Assembly (NCBI RefSeq): GCF_000169435.1
Contig: NZ_AAYB01000004.1
Span: 1-64,000, forward strand
Source of the DNA: Roseobacter sp. CCS2
GTDB taxonomy: Bacteria; Pseudomonadota; Alphaproteobacteria; Rhodobacterales; Rhodobacteraceae
DNA: 64,000 nucleotides
Direction of reading: 5' to 3'
Shown piece after piece: positions 51,306-60,158 of this stretch; positions within the stretch are counted from its first letter, which is position 1, and every line of letters starts with the position of its first letter. Both the position numbers and the translations under genes were made by a program. Below the pieces are notes generated by a model. The model was not told where the DNA came from and ran no database searches. It saw nothing but the letters and a program-made list of their open reading frames with translations.

Positions 51306-52179
51306 TCGGTCTGTTGATCAGCAAAATGCCCAACGCCACCAGTACCAGAGCGGCAATCAGATTTGGTCCGATCTCTTCCCCCAGCAAGAGCCAGCCCAAC
51401 CCGACTGCCAAAACCGGCGACAGAAAACTGAAAGAGGCCACACCAGAGGCCGGATAGATCGACAAAAGCCATAGCCAAAAGATGAAACCCGCGCTGACAA
51501 CGACAACAATCTGAAACAGCAGCCCAACAAAGTGGATCGGTTCCAGATCACGAATAAATGGCCCGAAAAAGAACGCCGCAATCAGCAGGACAGGCGCGGA
51601 CACACCCACCTGCCACATCAACTGTATCTCTGGACGTACCCGCGACAGTGATGATGCTTTGGCCAACAAGGCCGTCAGCGCCCAACCCACAGCTGCACCC
51701 ACTGCTGCCAGATCACCCCAAAAGCTGCCTTCCCCATCGTCACGGGTCAAAATCGCAAGCGCGACACCAAGCAGTGCCAGCCCAAGACCCAAGGCTTTCA
51801 CCGGTGTCACCCGGTCATCGGGCATTACAAAATGCGCCATGATCGCCAGCCAAACGGGCATTGAATAAAAAATTACGCTCGCGCGGCTGACTGCTGTCAG
51901 ATCAAGCGCCGTGAAAAGGCACAAAAACTCAAACGCAAAAATCAATCCCATCGTGAAACCGGCCAGCCGCGTGCCTTTTTCAAAGCGCAAAGGAATGCCG
52001 CGCCAACGCAGCCATAACCAAATACATAAAACCGCGCCTGCCGACCGCAGCCCTGCAAAAAATACCGGCTGCAAGCCCCCATTGGTGACCTTGATCACAA
52101 CTTGATTGAAAGCGAGTAGCAGGGCGAAACCTGTCAGGGCCACGGCCCCGAACAGATCAATCTGAGATTTCTTTTCCAT
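51280..52179 (-). CDS. EamA/DMT-family transporter
   Basis: This 299-residue inner-membrane protein has about ten hydrophobic segments in two homologous halves, the drug/metabolite transporter layout. The first half starts LFGAVALTGFALLLAFNQVVIKVT and ends with a charged loop (LTRDDGEGSF); the second has SFLSPVLAVGLGWLLLGEEIGPN, the characteristic final EamA segment. Substrates of the family are amino acids or small metabolites, usually exported. It is convergent with selO and stands alone. Confidence 0.9.
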   Translation of the reverse strand: MEKKSQIDLFGAVALTGFALLLAFNQVVIKVTNGGLQPVFFAGLRSAGAVLCIWLWLRWRGIPLRFEKGTRLAGFTMGLIFAFEFLCLFTALDLTAVSRASVIFYSMPVWLAIMAHFVMPDDRVTPVKALGLGLALLGVALAILTRDDGEGSFWGDLAAVGAAVGWALTALLAKASSLSRVRPEIQLMWQVGVSAPVLLIAAFFFGPFIRDLEPIHFVGLLFQIVVVVSAGFIFWLWLLSIYPASGVASFSFLSPVLAVGLGWLLLGEEIGPNLIAALVLVALGILLINRPIRSRKMSA

Positions 52180-52290
52180 TGCCGCCAGATCATGCGCGCA
52201 GCATCAAACTGTCAAGCAAAACCCCTGACTTTTGATAGACCTGCAAAAAACGTTCGCCGGATGCATTATTCCTCTGGCCATCTACAGCCG

Positions 52291-53256
52291 CTAATTGCCC
52301 AGCATCCAGTCACCATCCGGCCAGAACGCGTGAAAGGCAAACGCAAACATCACGTCATGGGGCAAATCGTTACCATCCGCATCACGCACACGCACATTGC
52401 CGACTTCTTTGCCTGATCCGATACGCGCTGAATCCAGTGCCGAAGCTTGTCCTTGCGTCCATGTAAAGCTTACGCCCGCTTCAGTCAGCTGCCTTTCTTC
52501 AGACAATCGCGTCAGCGGCCAGGCCCGATCACCCGCACGGACCACGCGGGCCAATGCGGGAATATCATGGGGTGGCATTTCGCCGGAATAAAGAAACGGA
52601 CGGTTCGAGCTGTCATAGCGCACATAGGGGTTGGCGCCGTAATTGCGGTTGAACGGCGGCTGCGCCATCACCAACCCATCGGGATTACGTGTCGAAAACG
52701 CCTCCCAGCTTTCCATCCAACTGGGCAGACTGACCAATTCGGTGCCCGTCAGGTCACCTACAATCGCCTCACCAATCGCTTGCTGCCACCAGCTTTCGGT
52801 TTCGCGGTCATACATGATCATATCCGAATTGCGTAGCTTGCCAGAAACACCAAAGCTTAGCGTGCCTTGTGCGACGCGGCGGTCAAAGGTGATCCCGGAA
52901 TTGCACAGCGGGCAGAAGGTGACGGCGACCGGAATACCCCCGACCACGTCATTCACGATCTCATGCCATGTCAGATATCGGATCGGATAGGCGCGCGGCA
53001 CCTCGCCTGCGATCTCTAGCGTGATAACGGGTTCGCGTGGTTCCAGATTGGGTTTGTCCGCGACGGCAAGAAAGGTTGGATCATCAATGGCCGGAATGCC
53101 GTCTTTGGGCGGGCCGCCGGACATAATTTCGACCCAACTGTCGACCGTGTTGGTTTCAAAATCAGTATTTGGCCATTCAAAAGACCAAAACTCCGGGCTT
53201 GCCACAGACATGCTGGCGGCAGTGCAAAAGGCTGCGATGGTGGGGATCAGGCGCAT
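52291..53256 (-). CDS. DUF3179 secreted protein
   Basis: This 321-residue protein has a signal peptide (MRLIPTIAAFCTAASMSVAS) and the DUF3179 core: PIRYLTWHEIVNDVVGG, VTFCPLCNSGITFDR (CxxC), FGVSGKLRNSDMIMYDR, ESWWQQAIG. It is beta-rich and periplasmic. The family is widespread in marine bacteria but without a known activity; the CPLC pair may bind a metal or form a disulphide. It lies next to the periplasmic cyclophilin gene on the same strand, with a hairpin between. Confidence 0.88.
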   Translation of the reverse strand: MRLIPTIAAFCTAASMSVASPEFWSFEWPNTDFETNTVDSWVEIMSGGPPKDGIPAIDDPTFLAVADKPNLEPREPVITLEIAGEVPRAYPIRYLTWHEIVNDVVGGIPVAVTFCPLCNSGITFDRRVAQGTLSFGVSGKLRNSDMIMYDRETESWWQQAIGEAIVGDLTGTELVSLPSWMESWEAFSTRNPDGLVMAQPPFNRNYGANPYVRYDSSNRPFLYSGEMPPHDIPALARVVRAGDRAWPLTRLSEERQLTEAGVSFTWTQGQASALDSARIGSGKEVGNVRVRDADGNDLPHDVMFAFAFHAFWPDGDWMLGN

Positions 53257-53309
53257 CGGTCTCTCCTTAATATTCGGTCAGAGAGTGGTCGATTGCGCCG
53301 GGTCAGCCT

Positions 53310-53337
53310 AGCCCCCTCGCGGATATGTGAGGGGGCT
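53310..53337 (-). terminator. Hairpin after the cyclophilin pair
   Basis: A perfect 9-base stem (AGCCCCCTC / GAGGGGGCT) with a 10-base loop lies 12 bases past the stop codon of the periplasmic cyclophilin gene. The T-run is on the plus-strand side only, so on the minus strand it is a hairpin without a classical tail. Confidence 0.5.
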
Positions 53338-53348
53338 GGCGTTTTTCG

Positions 53349-53894
53349 TTACTCTGTCACGCGGACGGCGGCCATCATATCAGGCTGGCCGATCACCGCA
53401 CCATTGGCACCGGTGCCGCGTTTGATCTGATCGACCAGTTCCATACCTTCAGTGACCTCGCCAACCACGGTATACTGTCCGTTCAGGAAATAACCGGGTT
53501 CGAACATGATAAAGAACTGGCTATTGGCCGAGTCCGGGTTTTGCGCCCGTGCCATGCCGACGACGCCGCGTTCAAACGGGATATCCGAAAATTCCGCGGG
53601 AATATCCGCAAACTCGGACCCGCCGGTGCCGGCCCGCGACAAATCCATGCCCATCACGCCATTTTGCACATCACCTGTCTGGGCCATAAAGCCTTCAATC
53701 ACCCGGTGGAAAACGACGCCATCATAGTTGCCTGCCTCGGCAATGGCCGTGATCTGTGCTGTGTGCAGCGGTGCCGTTTCCTCGAACAGGTCGATGACGA
53801 TAGTGCCGTTGGCCTCACCCTCAAGATCAATCTCAAGGCCCGCGCTGAGCGCCGGTGTCGCGGCAATCGCCAGAATTGCTGCAAACTTATACAT
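53349..53894 (-). CDS. Peptidyl-prolyl cis-trans isomerase, periplasmic cyclophilin
   Basis: This 181-residue cyclophilin has a signal peptide (MYKFAAILAIAATPALSA). The ATG at 53894 is chosen because it lies inside the last codons of the upstream cyclophilin gene (8-base overlap); the longer frame would use TTG. Catalytic and ligand residues are in VFHRVIEGFMAQTGD (Arg), ANSQFFIMF and GQYTVVGEVTEGME. It helps folding in the periplasm. It is coupled to the cytoplasmic paralogue upstream; the two proteins share most motifs, pointing to a tandem duplication. Confidence 0.93.
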   Translation of the reverse strand: MYKFAAILAIAATPALSAGLEIDLEGEANGTIVIDLFEETAPLHTAQITAIAEAGNYDGVVFHRVIEGFMAQTGDVQNGVMGMDLSRAGTGGSEFADIPAEFSDIPFERGVVGMARAQNPDSANSQFFIMFEPGYFLNGQYTVVGEVTEGMELVDQIKRGTGANGAVIGQPDMMAAVRVTE

Positions 53895-54393
53895 CTGCGG
53901 CAACTTTCACGCTGATCATCCGGTCAGGGTTCATCGGCGGCTCGCCCCGTGTGATCGCATCAACGTGTTCCATGCCAGACACAACCTGACCATAGACAGT
54001 GTACTGCCCGTTCAGAAAGTCGTTGTCCTTGAAGTTGATAAAGAACTGGCTGTTGGCAGAGTTGGGGTTCTGCGACCGCGCCGCGCCGATAGACCCGCGT
54101 GCATGCGGAATTTTAGAAAATTCGGCAGGGACATCGGGCATATCAGAGCCACCTGTGCCAGCGCGCCCAATGTTAAAATTGTCTTCCATGTTGCCGTTGG
54201 CCACATCGCCCGTTTGCGCCATGAAGCCGTCAATCACCCGGTGAAAACACACGTTGTCGTATTTGCCAGCGCGCGCGAGTTCCTTCATCCGCGCCACGTG
54301 GGCCGGTGCCACATCAGGCAACAATTCGATGATCACGTCACCGTCTTTGAGTGTCATGATGATGGTGTTCTCTGGGTCTTTGATGTCGGCCAT
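53887..54393 (-). CDS. ppiB: Peptidyl-prolyl cis-trans isomerase, cytoplasmic cyclophilin
   Basis: This 168-residue cyclophilin without a signal peptide starts MADIKDPENTIIMTLKDG. The isomerase site is visible in VCFHRVIDGFMAQTGD, SQNPNSANSQFFINF and NGQYTVYGQVVSGMEHVD. GGAGAGC precedes the ATG. It accelerates proline isomerisation during folding in the cytoplasm. Its gene overlaps the start of the periplasmic paralogue. Length is normal for PpiB. Confidence 0.94.
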   Translation of the reverse strand: MADIKDPENTIIMTLKDGDVIIELLPDVAPAHVARMKELARAGKYDNVCFHRVIDGFMAQTGDVANGNMEDNFNIGRAGTGGSDMPDVPAEFSKIPHARGSIGAARSQNPNSANSQFFINFKDNDFLNGQYTVYGQVVSGMEHVDAITRGEPPMNPDRMISVKVAADV

Positions 54394-54523
54394 CGGGCTC
54401 TCCTTAATCTGTGGTTCGCACCTGACATATGGCCCATTGATGCAATTGCCAAGCAGGTCCGGTTGACGCGGGCGCCCGATTGCCGCAACACCTTGCTAAA
54501 ATCAACCTTATGGGAGCACGCCG

Positions 54524-55702
54524 ATGGCTTGGAAAACACTTGACGACATGGACTTTGCGGGCAAACGCGCGTTGGTGCGGGTGGATATCAATGTACCGGT
54601 CGAAGACGGTGTTGTGACCGACACCACCCGGATTGAGCGGATTATCCCAACGGTTGATGATATTCAGGAAAAGGGCGGCAAGGTGATCTTGATGGCCCAT
54701 TTCGGGCGCCCCAAAGGTCAGGTCGTGCCAGAAATGTCGTTGGAACACATCGCCCCCGCGGTCGCCGATGTGCTGGGGCTGCCGGTCACATGGGTGAATT
54801 CCGACTACGGTGACGCCGTGGCCAAGATGGAAGGCGATGAGGTTCTTTTGCTGGAAAACCTGCGCTTCAATCCCGGCGAGGAAAAGAATGACGCAGGTTT
54901 TGCCAAACGTTTGGCCAGCCTTGGTGATATCTATGTCAACGATGCTTTCTCTGCGGCGCACCGCGCGCATGCAAGTACAGAGGCGATTGCCCGCCTGCTT
55001 CCCGCTTGTGCGGGACGTTTGATGGCAGAGGAGTTGAGTGCGCTTGACAAAGCACTTGGGACGCCAAAGCGCCCTGTGGTCGCTGTTGTCGGTGGTGCCA
55101 AGGTTTCAACCAAGCTGGACCTGCTTGGAAACTTGGTGGGCAAGGTTGATCATTTGGTGATCGGCGGCGGGATGGCGAACACGTTTTTGGCAGCCCAAGG
55201 CATCAACGTGGGTAAATCGCTTTGCGAGCATGATCTGGCAGAGACCGCCCGCGAGATTTTGGGCAAGGCCAAGGCCGCTGGCTGTGAAATTATCCTGCCC
55301 CGCGACATTGTCGTCGCGCGCGCGTTCAAGGCCGGTGCTGACAGCGAAACGCTGGCCCCCGATGCTTGCCCTGCCGATGCGATGATCCTTGATGCAGGGC
55401 CCGCGACGGTGGACTACATCAGCGGTGTTCTGGACAACGCGGAAACGCTGGTATGGAACGGCCCATTGGGTGCATTTGAAATTGCGCCTTTTGATGCCGC
55501 GACAAATGCTGCCGCCGCGAAGGCCGCTGCGCTGTCAACGGCAGGCAAGCTTATCTCGGTCGCCGGTGGCGGTGATACGGTTGCGGCCCTAAATCAGGCG
55601 GGCGCGGCGGATGACTTTACCTATATCTCGACCGCCGGTGGCGCGTTTCTGGAGTGGATGGAAGGCAAGGAATTGCCAGGCGTTGCGGCCCTGTCCCGGT
55701 AA
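54524..55702 (+). CDS. pgk: Phosphoglycerate kinase
   Basis: This 392-residue glycolytic/gluconeogenic enzyme interconverts 1,3-bisphosphoglycerate and 3-phosphoglycerate with [27 protein letters not shown] and [12 protein letters not shown] form the N-terminal triose site; [32 protein letters not shown] and the [12 protein letters not shown] loop form the nucleotide side. GGGAGCACGCCG precedes the ATG. A class I aldolase gene follows after about 190 bases, giving a small glycolysis cluster. Confidence 0.96.
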   Translation: MAWKTLDDMDFAGKRALVRVDINVPVEDGVVTDTTRIERIIPTVDDIQEKGGKVILMAHFGRPKGQVVPEMSLEHIAPAVADVLGLPVTWVNSDYGDAVAKMEGDEVLLLENLRFNPGEEKNDAGFAKRLASLGDIYVNDAFSAAHRAHASTEAIARLLPACAGRLMAEELSALDKALGTPKRPVVAVVGGAKVSTKLDLLGNLVGKVDHLVIGGGMANTFLAAQGINVGKSLCEHDLAETAREILGKAKAAGCEIILPRDIVVARAFKAGADSETLAPDACPADAMILDAGPATVDYISGVLDNAETLVWNGPLGAFEIAPFDAATNAAAAKAAALSTAGKLISVAGGGDTVAALNQAGAADDFTYISTAGGAFLEWMEGKELPGVAALSR

Positions 55703-55888
55703 CACCGCTTGTTGGGGCGCTGCCCCCGTCCCTGCGGTCCTCCCCCGAGGTATTTTTGAACATGAGAAGTGTATTGGCGGCATGCAAAACACGGTGTTTG
55801 CGATAACATCCCGTCCGATTGCGCTAACACATTTGCAACCCTGCGCAGGCCCGCCTATCGCTGCTGTAACAACATAAAGGGGCCTGCC
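55703..55888. other. Intergenic region with GC-rich hairpin element
   Basis: Just after pgk, GGGGC and GCCCC form a small stem followed by a cytosine-rich stretch and AGGTATTTTTGAACA. This resembles a short element often seen at gene ends in Rhodobacteraceae and may act as a terminator. The promoter of the aldolase gene should lie downstream of it. Confidence 0.4.
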
Positions 55889-56818
55889 ATGAAAACGACC
55901 AGAATTGTTCAGAAAATCCTTGCCAACTATGAGGGTGAGACCCCCGGAGTAAAGGCCAAACTGGCCGGTATCCTGATGAACGGGAAACTGGGTGGCACCG
56001 GCAAGATGATCATCCTGCCGGTCGATCAGGGGTTTGAACATGGACCGGCCCGGTCCTTTGCGCCCAACGCCCCCGGCTATGACCCGCACTACCATTATCA
56101 GTTGGCGATTGACGCCGGGTTGAACGCCTATGCGGCCCCATTGGGTATGCTTGAGGCCGGCGCAGACACATTCGCAGGGCAGATCCCCACGATCCTGAAA
56201 GTAAACTCGGCCAATTCTTTGATCCCGAATGAAGCACCCAAAACGCAGGCGATCACGGCCTCTGTTGATGATGCGCTGCGCCTTGGTTGTTCTGCAATCG
56301 GCTTTACGGTTTATCCCGGGTCATCGGCTGCGCTGAACATGTTCGGCGACATTGCCGAGATGCGCAAAGAAGCCGCCGCCAAAGGCATCGCGACGGTGAT
56401 CTGGTCCTACCCCCGCGGTGAAGCGCTGGACAAAGACGGCGAGACAGCAATTGATATTGGCGCTTATGCGGCACAGATTGCGGCCCTGCTGGGCGCGCAT
56501 ATCATCAAGATCAAACTAAGCACCGATCATCTGAGCTTGCCCGAGGCAAAGAAGGTTTACGAGGCCGAAGGGATCGATATCGCCACCCAAGCGGCCCGCG
56601 TGCGCCACTGCGTGCAAAGCGCCTTTGACGGACGCCGGTTGATGGTCTTCTCAGGCGGTGCGGCCAAGGGAACTGACGCCGTTTACGACGACGCGCGCGC
56701 CATCCGTGACGGCGGCGGCAATGGGTCGATCATCGGGCGGAATTCATTCCAGCGTGACCGCGATGATGCGCTGGCGATGCTGGGGAAACTGGTCGAGATT
56801 TATCGCGGAAAAGCGTAA
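55889..56818 (+). CDS. Class I fructose-bisphosphate aldolase (DhnA type)
   Basis: This 309-residue TIM-barrel aldolase of the DeoC/DhnA branch uses a Schiff-base lysine and no metal. The ATG at 55889 is preceded by AAAGGGGCC; the longer frame lacks a site. Family segments include ILPVDQGFEHGPARSF, GAHIIKIKLSTDHL (with the catalytic Lys), FSGGAAKGTDAVYDD and IIGRNSFQR. It cleaves or forms fructose 1,6-bisphosphate, fitting its place after pgk. The DhnA group also contains other 3-carbon aldolases, so the substrate is likely but not certain. Confidence 0.9.
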   Translation: MKTTRIVQKILANYEGETPGVKAKLAGILMNGKLGGTGKMIILPVDQGFEHGPARSFAPNAPGYDPHYHYQLAIDAGLNAYAAPLGMLEAGADTFAGQIPTILKVNSANSLIPNEAPKTQAITASVDDALRLGCSAIGFTVYPGSSAALNMFGDIAEMRKEAAAKGIATVIWSYPRGEALDKDGETAIDIGAYAAQIAALLGAHIIKIKLSTDHLSLPEAKKVYEAEGIDIATQAARVRHCVQSAFDGRRLMVFSGGAAKGTDAVYDDARAIRDGGGNGSIIGRNSFQRDRDDALAMLGKLVEIYRGKA

Positions 56819-56844
56819 TTCCGGGGTGTCGTGAAGTTTGAGGG

Positions 56845-57165
56845 TTAAGGGTTACATGGAATTTGCCAGTATATGCGATACCCATCCTTGCGTTCAATAA
56901 TCATACACATCTGCTTATCACGATTGGCGGCGTCCATTTCTTCGCATGTGACCTGCACATGTTCTATCACGTCATCAACACCCATGTTGAGAAAGCACTT
57001 TCGCGGCATTTCTTTTTCAAAATCGGGATAGGTATCATCGTCGGGCAACCACTGACCGTCATCATGCGCAGATAAACTGCCGGGGATGATAAGCCCGCCC
57101 AACAGAGCGCAGAATAGCGGCGCGACAAAAACACACATACATCGCTGTCTGACCTGATCGCGCAA
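56845..57165 (-). CDS. Small secreted protein, unknown
   Basis: This 106-residue protein has a signal-like hydrophobic stretch (VAPLFCALLGGLIIPGSLSA, about residues 14-33) and a short acidic mature part containing four cysteines (KCFLNM, VTCEEM, QMCMII, IPCNP), probably two disulphides. It is minus-strand, alone, between the aldolase and ftsB-like genes. I do not recognise the family; the reading frame has a normal composition but weak start signals. Confidence 0.55.
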   Translation of the reverse strand: MRDQVRQRCMCVFVAPLFCALLGGLIIPGSLSAHDDGQWLPDDDTYPDFEKEMPRKCFLNMGVDDVIEHVQVTCEEMDAANRDKQMCMIIERKDGYRIYWQIPCNP

Positions 57166-57305
57166 ATCACTTATTCCCCTGCGTTTCAGCGCAACTTACC
57201 TCGCATGTTTATTGGCGGTCCACACATTTAGGGATTCCCTTTTCCAGCGTGATATGCGAATCGTTGTTTCAGTCACCCATCAGAGGTGACGTTAGAGGCA
57301 GACCT

Positions 57306-57605
57306 ATGACACGACGCAGCCGTCCACAACTTGGCGCTTTGTTCTATTTCCTTGGCATGATCATGCTGGGGCTTTATTTCACGTTCGCTGCAGTGCAAGG
57401 CGATTATGGGCTGTTTAAACGGATTGAAGTGAAAGCCGAAGGTGATGCGTTGGCTGTTGAGCTTGCTGCGTTGCAGACCGAGGTCGCGCGGATGGAAAAC
57501 CTGACCACCCGTCTGTCTGATAACTTCCTTGATCTGGACCTTCTTGATCAACAGGCGCGCGATGTGCTTGGCATGATCCGCGCGGATGAGATCGTTATCC
57601 GCTGA
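57306..57605 (+). CDS. Septum formation initiator family protein (FtsB/DivIC-like)
   Basis: This 99-residue protein has a short cytoplasmic N-terminus, one membrane helix at about 9-28 (LGALFYFLGMIMLGLYFTF) and a periplasmic coiled coil at about 40-75 (LAVELAALQTEVARMENLTTRL), the FtsB design. The ATG at 57306 follows AGAGGCAGACC. FtsB joins FtsL and FtsQ in the divisome. Its place just upstream of pdhA is standard for Rhodobacteraceae, although transcription may be separate because a palindrome precedes pdhA. Confidence 0.88.
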   Translation: MTRRSRPQLGALFYFLGMIMLGLYFTFAAVQGDYGLFKRIEVKAEGDALAVELAALQTEVARMENLTTRLSDNFLDLDLLDQQARDVLGMIRADEIVIR

Positions 57606-57704
57606 TCCAATACAGTTAGTCACTTTGTGCAACGCGGCTATTCCAGCGGCACTTGACGATAGGTCACTTTGACTCTCGCATTTTTTCCACGCATGGTTTA
57701 GAAG

Positions 57705-57724
57705 ATAGTTTAATACTAAACTAT
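57705..57724. promoter_or_regulatory. 20-base perfect palindrome upstream of pdhA
   Basis: ATAGTTTA and TAAACTAT flank a 4-base spacer ATAC, giving a perfect dyad just before the GGAGG ribosome-binding site and 25 bases before the pdhA ATG. It sits where a repressor or an RNA hairpin could control pdhABC. It does not match the PdhR site known from Escherichia coli. Confidence 0.6.
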
Positions 57725-57749
57725 ATACGAACACGCTGGAGGATAGCCC

Positions 57750-58760
57750 ATGCCGCCCAAAAAGGCCGCCGCGAAACCCAACGTCTCAGCCGAGGAACTG
57801 CTGGGACATTACCGTGAAATGCTGTTGATCCGGCGATTTGAGGAAAAAGCGGGTCAGTTATACGGCATGGGCCTGATTGGTGGGTTTTGCCATCTTTACA
57901 TCGGACAAGAAGCCGTTGTTGTGGGGCTTGAGGCCGCAGCGGATGAAGGCGACAAGCGCGTCACATCCTACCGTGACCACGGCCATATGTTGGCCTGCGG
58001 CATGGACCCCAAAGGCATCATGGCAGAGCTGACAGGCCGCGAAGGTGGCTTTTCCAAAGGTAAAGGCGGTTCCATGCATATGTTCTCGAAAGAGAAGCAT
58101 TTCTATGGGGGGCACGGTATTGTTGCCGCTCAGGTGCCGCTGGGTGCAGGGCTGGCGTTTTCTGATAAATACAAAGGCAATGACCGTGTGACTTTCACCT
58201 ATTTCGGTGATGGTGCCGCGAACCAAGGTCAGGTTTACGAAACCTATAACATGGCCGAACTTTGGGACCTGCCCGTCGTTTTTGTGATTGAGAACAACCA
58301 ATATGCGATGGGGACATCGGTACAACGTTCGACCAAATCACCATCCCTTTGGGAACGCGGGGCCGCTTATGGTATTCCCGGCGAAGAAGTGGACGGCATG
58401 TCCGTTCTGGCTGTGAAAGAGGCTGGCGAACGCGCCGTCGCCCACTGCCGCGCAGGCAAGGGCCCCTATATTCTGGAAGTGAAAACATACCGTTATCGTG
58501 GTCACTCCATGTCCGACCCGGCCAAATATCGCACCCGCGAAGAAGTGCAGAAAATGCGCGATGAGCGTGACCCAATTGAACAGATCCGCGACATGCTGCT
58601 AACCGGCAAACACGCCAGCGATGATGACCTCAAAGCCATCGACAAGGAAATCAAAGCCATTGTGAATGAGGCCGCAGAGTTTTCAAAAGAAAGCCCGGAG
58701 CCTGCTTTGGAAGAGCTTTGGACAGATATCTACGCAACCGAAATTCCGCAGGAGGCTTAA
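57750..58760 (+). CDS. pdhA: Pyruvate dehydrogenase E1 component, alpha subunit
   Basis: This 336-residue subunit of the ThDP-dependent E1 enzyme decarboxylates pyruvate and transfers the acetyl group to lipoyl E2. The ThDP/Mg motif GDGAANQGQVYETYNMA is near residue 150, RYRGHSMSDPAKYRT carries the phosphorylation-loop equivalents, and GFCHLYIGQEA is typical for the alpha subunit. GGAGG precedes the ATG. pdhB starts three bases after its stop; together with pdhC they form one operon. Confidence 0.96.
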   Translation: MPPKKAAAKPNVSAEELLGHYREMLLIRRFEEKAGQLYGMGLIGGFCHLYIGQEAVVVGLEAAADEGDKRVTSYRDHGHMLACGMDPKGIMAELTGREGGFSKGKGGSMHMFSKEKHFYGGHGIVAAQVPLGAGLAFSDKYKGNDRVTFTYFGDGAANQGQVYETYNMAELWDLPVVFVIENNQYAMGTSVQRSTKSPSLWERGAAYGIPGEEVDGMSVLAVKEAGERAVAHCRAGKGPYILEVKTYRYRGHSMSDPAKYRTREEVQKMRDERDPIEQIRDMLLTGKHASDDDLKAIDKEIKAIVNEAAEFSKESPEPALEELWTDIYATEIPQEA

Positions 58761-58763
58761 GGA

Positions 58764-60146
58764 ATGGCAACTGAAATTTTGATGCCCGCCCTCTCGCCCA
58801 CTATGGAAGAAGGCACATTGGCCAAATGGCATGTCAAAGAGGGTGACACCGTTTCATCCGGCGACATCATGGCCGAGATTGAAACCGACAAGGCCACGAT
58901 GGAATTTGAAGCCGTTGATGAAGGCATTATCGGCAAGATCGTCATCGCGGAAGGCACCGAAAGCGTGAAAGTGAACGACGTCATCGCGATCCTTGTGGAA
59001 GAAGGCGAAGACGTGGACAGCGCAGAGGTTGATACATCACAATCACAGCAACCTGTTGCAGCGGATAAAGAGCAAAGCTCTGAAACCGCCCCAGCTGCGG
59101 CAATGTCGCATCCTGATCCGGCCCCAACCCCTGACGCGACCCCCGATTGGGACGAAGATGTTGAGGTCAAGCAGACCACAGTGCGTGAAGCGTTGCGCGA
59201 TGCGATGGCCGAAGAAATGCGCCGCGATGAGGATGTGTTCCTTATGGGCGAGGAGGTCGCCGAATACCAAGGCGCCTACAAAATCTCTCAAGGTTTGCTG
59301 GATGAATTTGGCGCAAAACGCGTGATTGATACGCCAATAACCGAGCATGGGTTTGCCGGGATCGGTGTGGGTGCCGCCTTTGGTGGCCTCAAGCCTATCG
59401 TCGAATTCATGACGTTCAACTTCGCCATGCAAGCCATTGATCACATTATCAACTCAGCAGCCAAGACGCTTTATATGTCTGGCGGTCAGATGGGTGCGCC
59501 CATGGTGTTCCGTGGCCCCAATGGTGCGGCGGCGCGCGTCGGTGCGCAGCACAGCCAGGATTATGCCGCGTGGTATATGCAGATCCCCGGCCTGAAGGTC
59601 GTGATGCCGTACTCTGCGGCGGATGCGAAGGGTCTGATGAAGACCGCGATCCGCGATCCCAATCCGGTGATCTTTCTTGAGAATGAAATCCTTTATGGCA
59701 AGTCGTTCGATGTGCCCGTGATGGATGACTTCACCATTCCATTTGGCAAGGCCAAGATCGAACGCGCAGGCGATGATGTCACAATCGTCAGCTTTGGCAT
59801 CGGCATGACATACGCCTTGGCCGCGGCTGAAAAGCTGGCCGAAGATGGGATCAACGCCGAGGTGATCAATCTGCGATCCTTGCGTCCGATGGATACGGAG
59901 ACCATTCTGGCCTCTGTCCGCAAGACAAACCGCTGCGTAACCGTCGAAGAAGGCTGGCCGCAAGGCAGCGTCGGTGGCTATATTAGCGGTGTGATCATGC
60001 AAGAGGCGTTTGATTATCTGGACGCCCCGGTCATTACCTGCACAGGCAAGGACGTGCCAATGCCCTACGCCGCGAACCTTGAAAAACACGCTTTGCTGAC
60101 CGCCGACGAAGTCGTCGAGGCCTGCAAAAAAGTAACCTACCGGTAA
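58764..60146 (+). CDS. pdhB: Pyruvate dehydrogenase E1 component, beta subunit with N-terminal lipoyl domain
   Basis: This 460-residue protein has a lipoyl domain at residues 1-80 (lipoylated K43 in [10 protein letters not shown]), an Ala/Pro-rich linker to about 135, then the E1-beta body with [29 protein letters not shown] and [12 protein letters not shown] lipoyl domain on E1-beta is typical of alphaproteobacteria. The first 55 residues are almost identical to those of PdhC, though codon use differs, so the similarity is conserved protein function rather than a recent copy. It completes E1 with PdhA. Confidence 0.96.
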   Translation: MATEILMPALSPTMEEGTLAKWHVKEGDTVSSGDIMAEIETDKATMEFEAVDEGIIGKIVIAEGTESVKVNDVIAILVEEGEDVDSAEVDTSQSQQPVAADKEQSSETAPAAAMSHPDPAPTPDATPDWDEDVEVKQTTVREALRDAMAEEMRRDEDVFLMGEEVAEYQGAYKISQGLLDEFGAKRVIDTPITEHGFAGIGVGAAFGGLKPIVEFMTFNFAMQAIDHIINSAAKTLYMSGGQMGAPMVFRGPNGAAARVGAQHSQDYAAWYMQIPGLKVVMPYSAADAKGLMKTAIRDPNPVIFLENEILYGKSFDVPVMDDFTIPFGKAKIERAGDDVTIVSFGIGMTYALAAAEKLAEDGINAEVINLRSLRPMDTETILASVRKTNRCVTVEEGWPQGSVGGYISGVIMQEAFDYLDAPVITCTGKDVPMPYAANLEKHALLTADEVVEACKKVTYR

Positions 60147-60158
60147 GGAGACAGCGCA

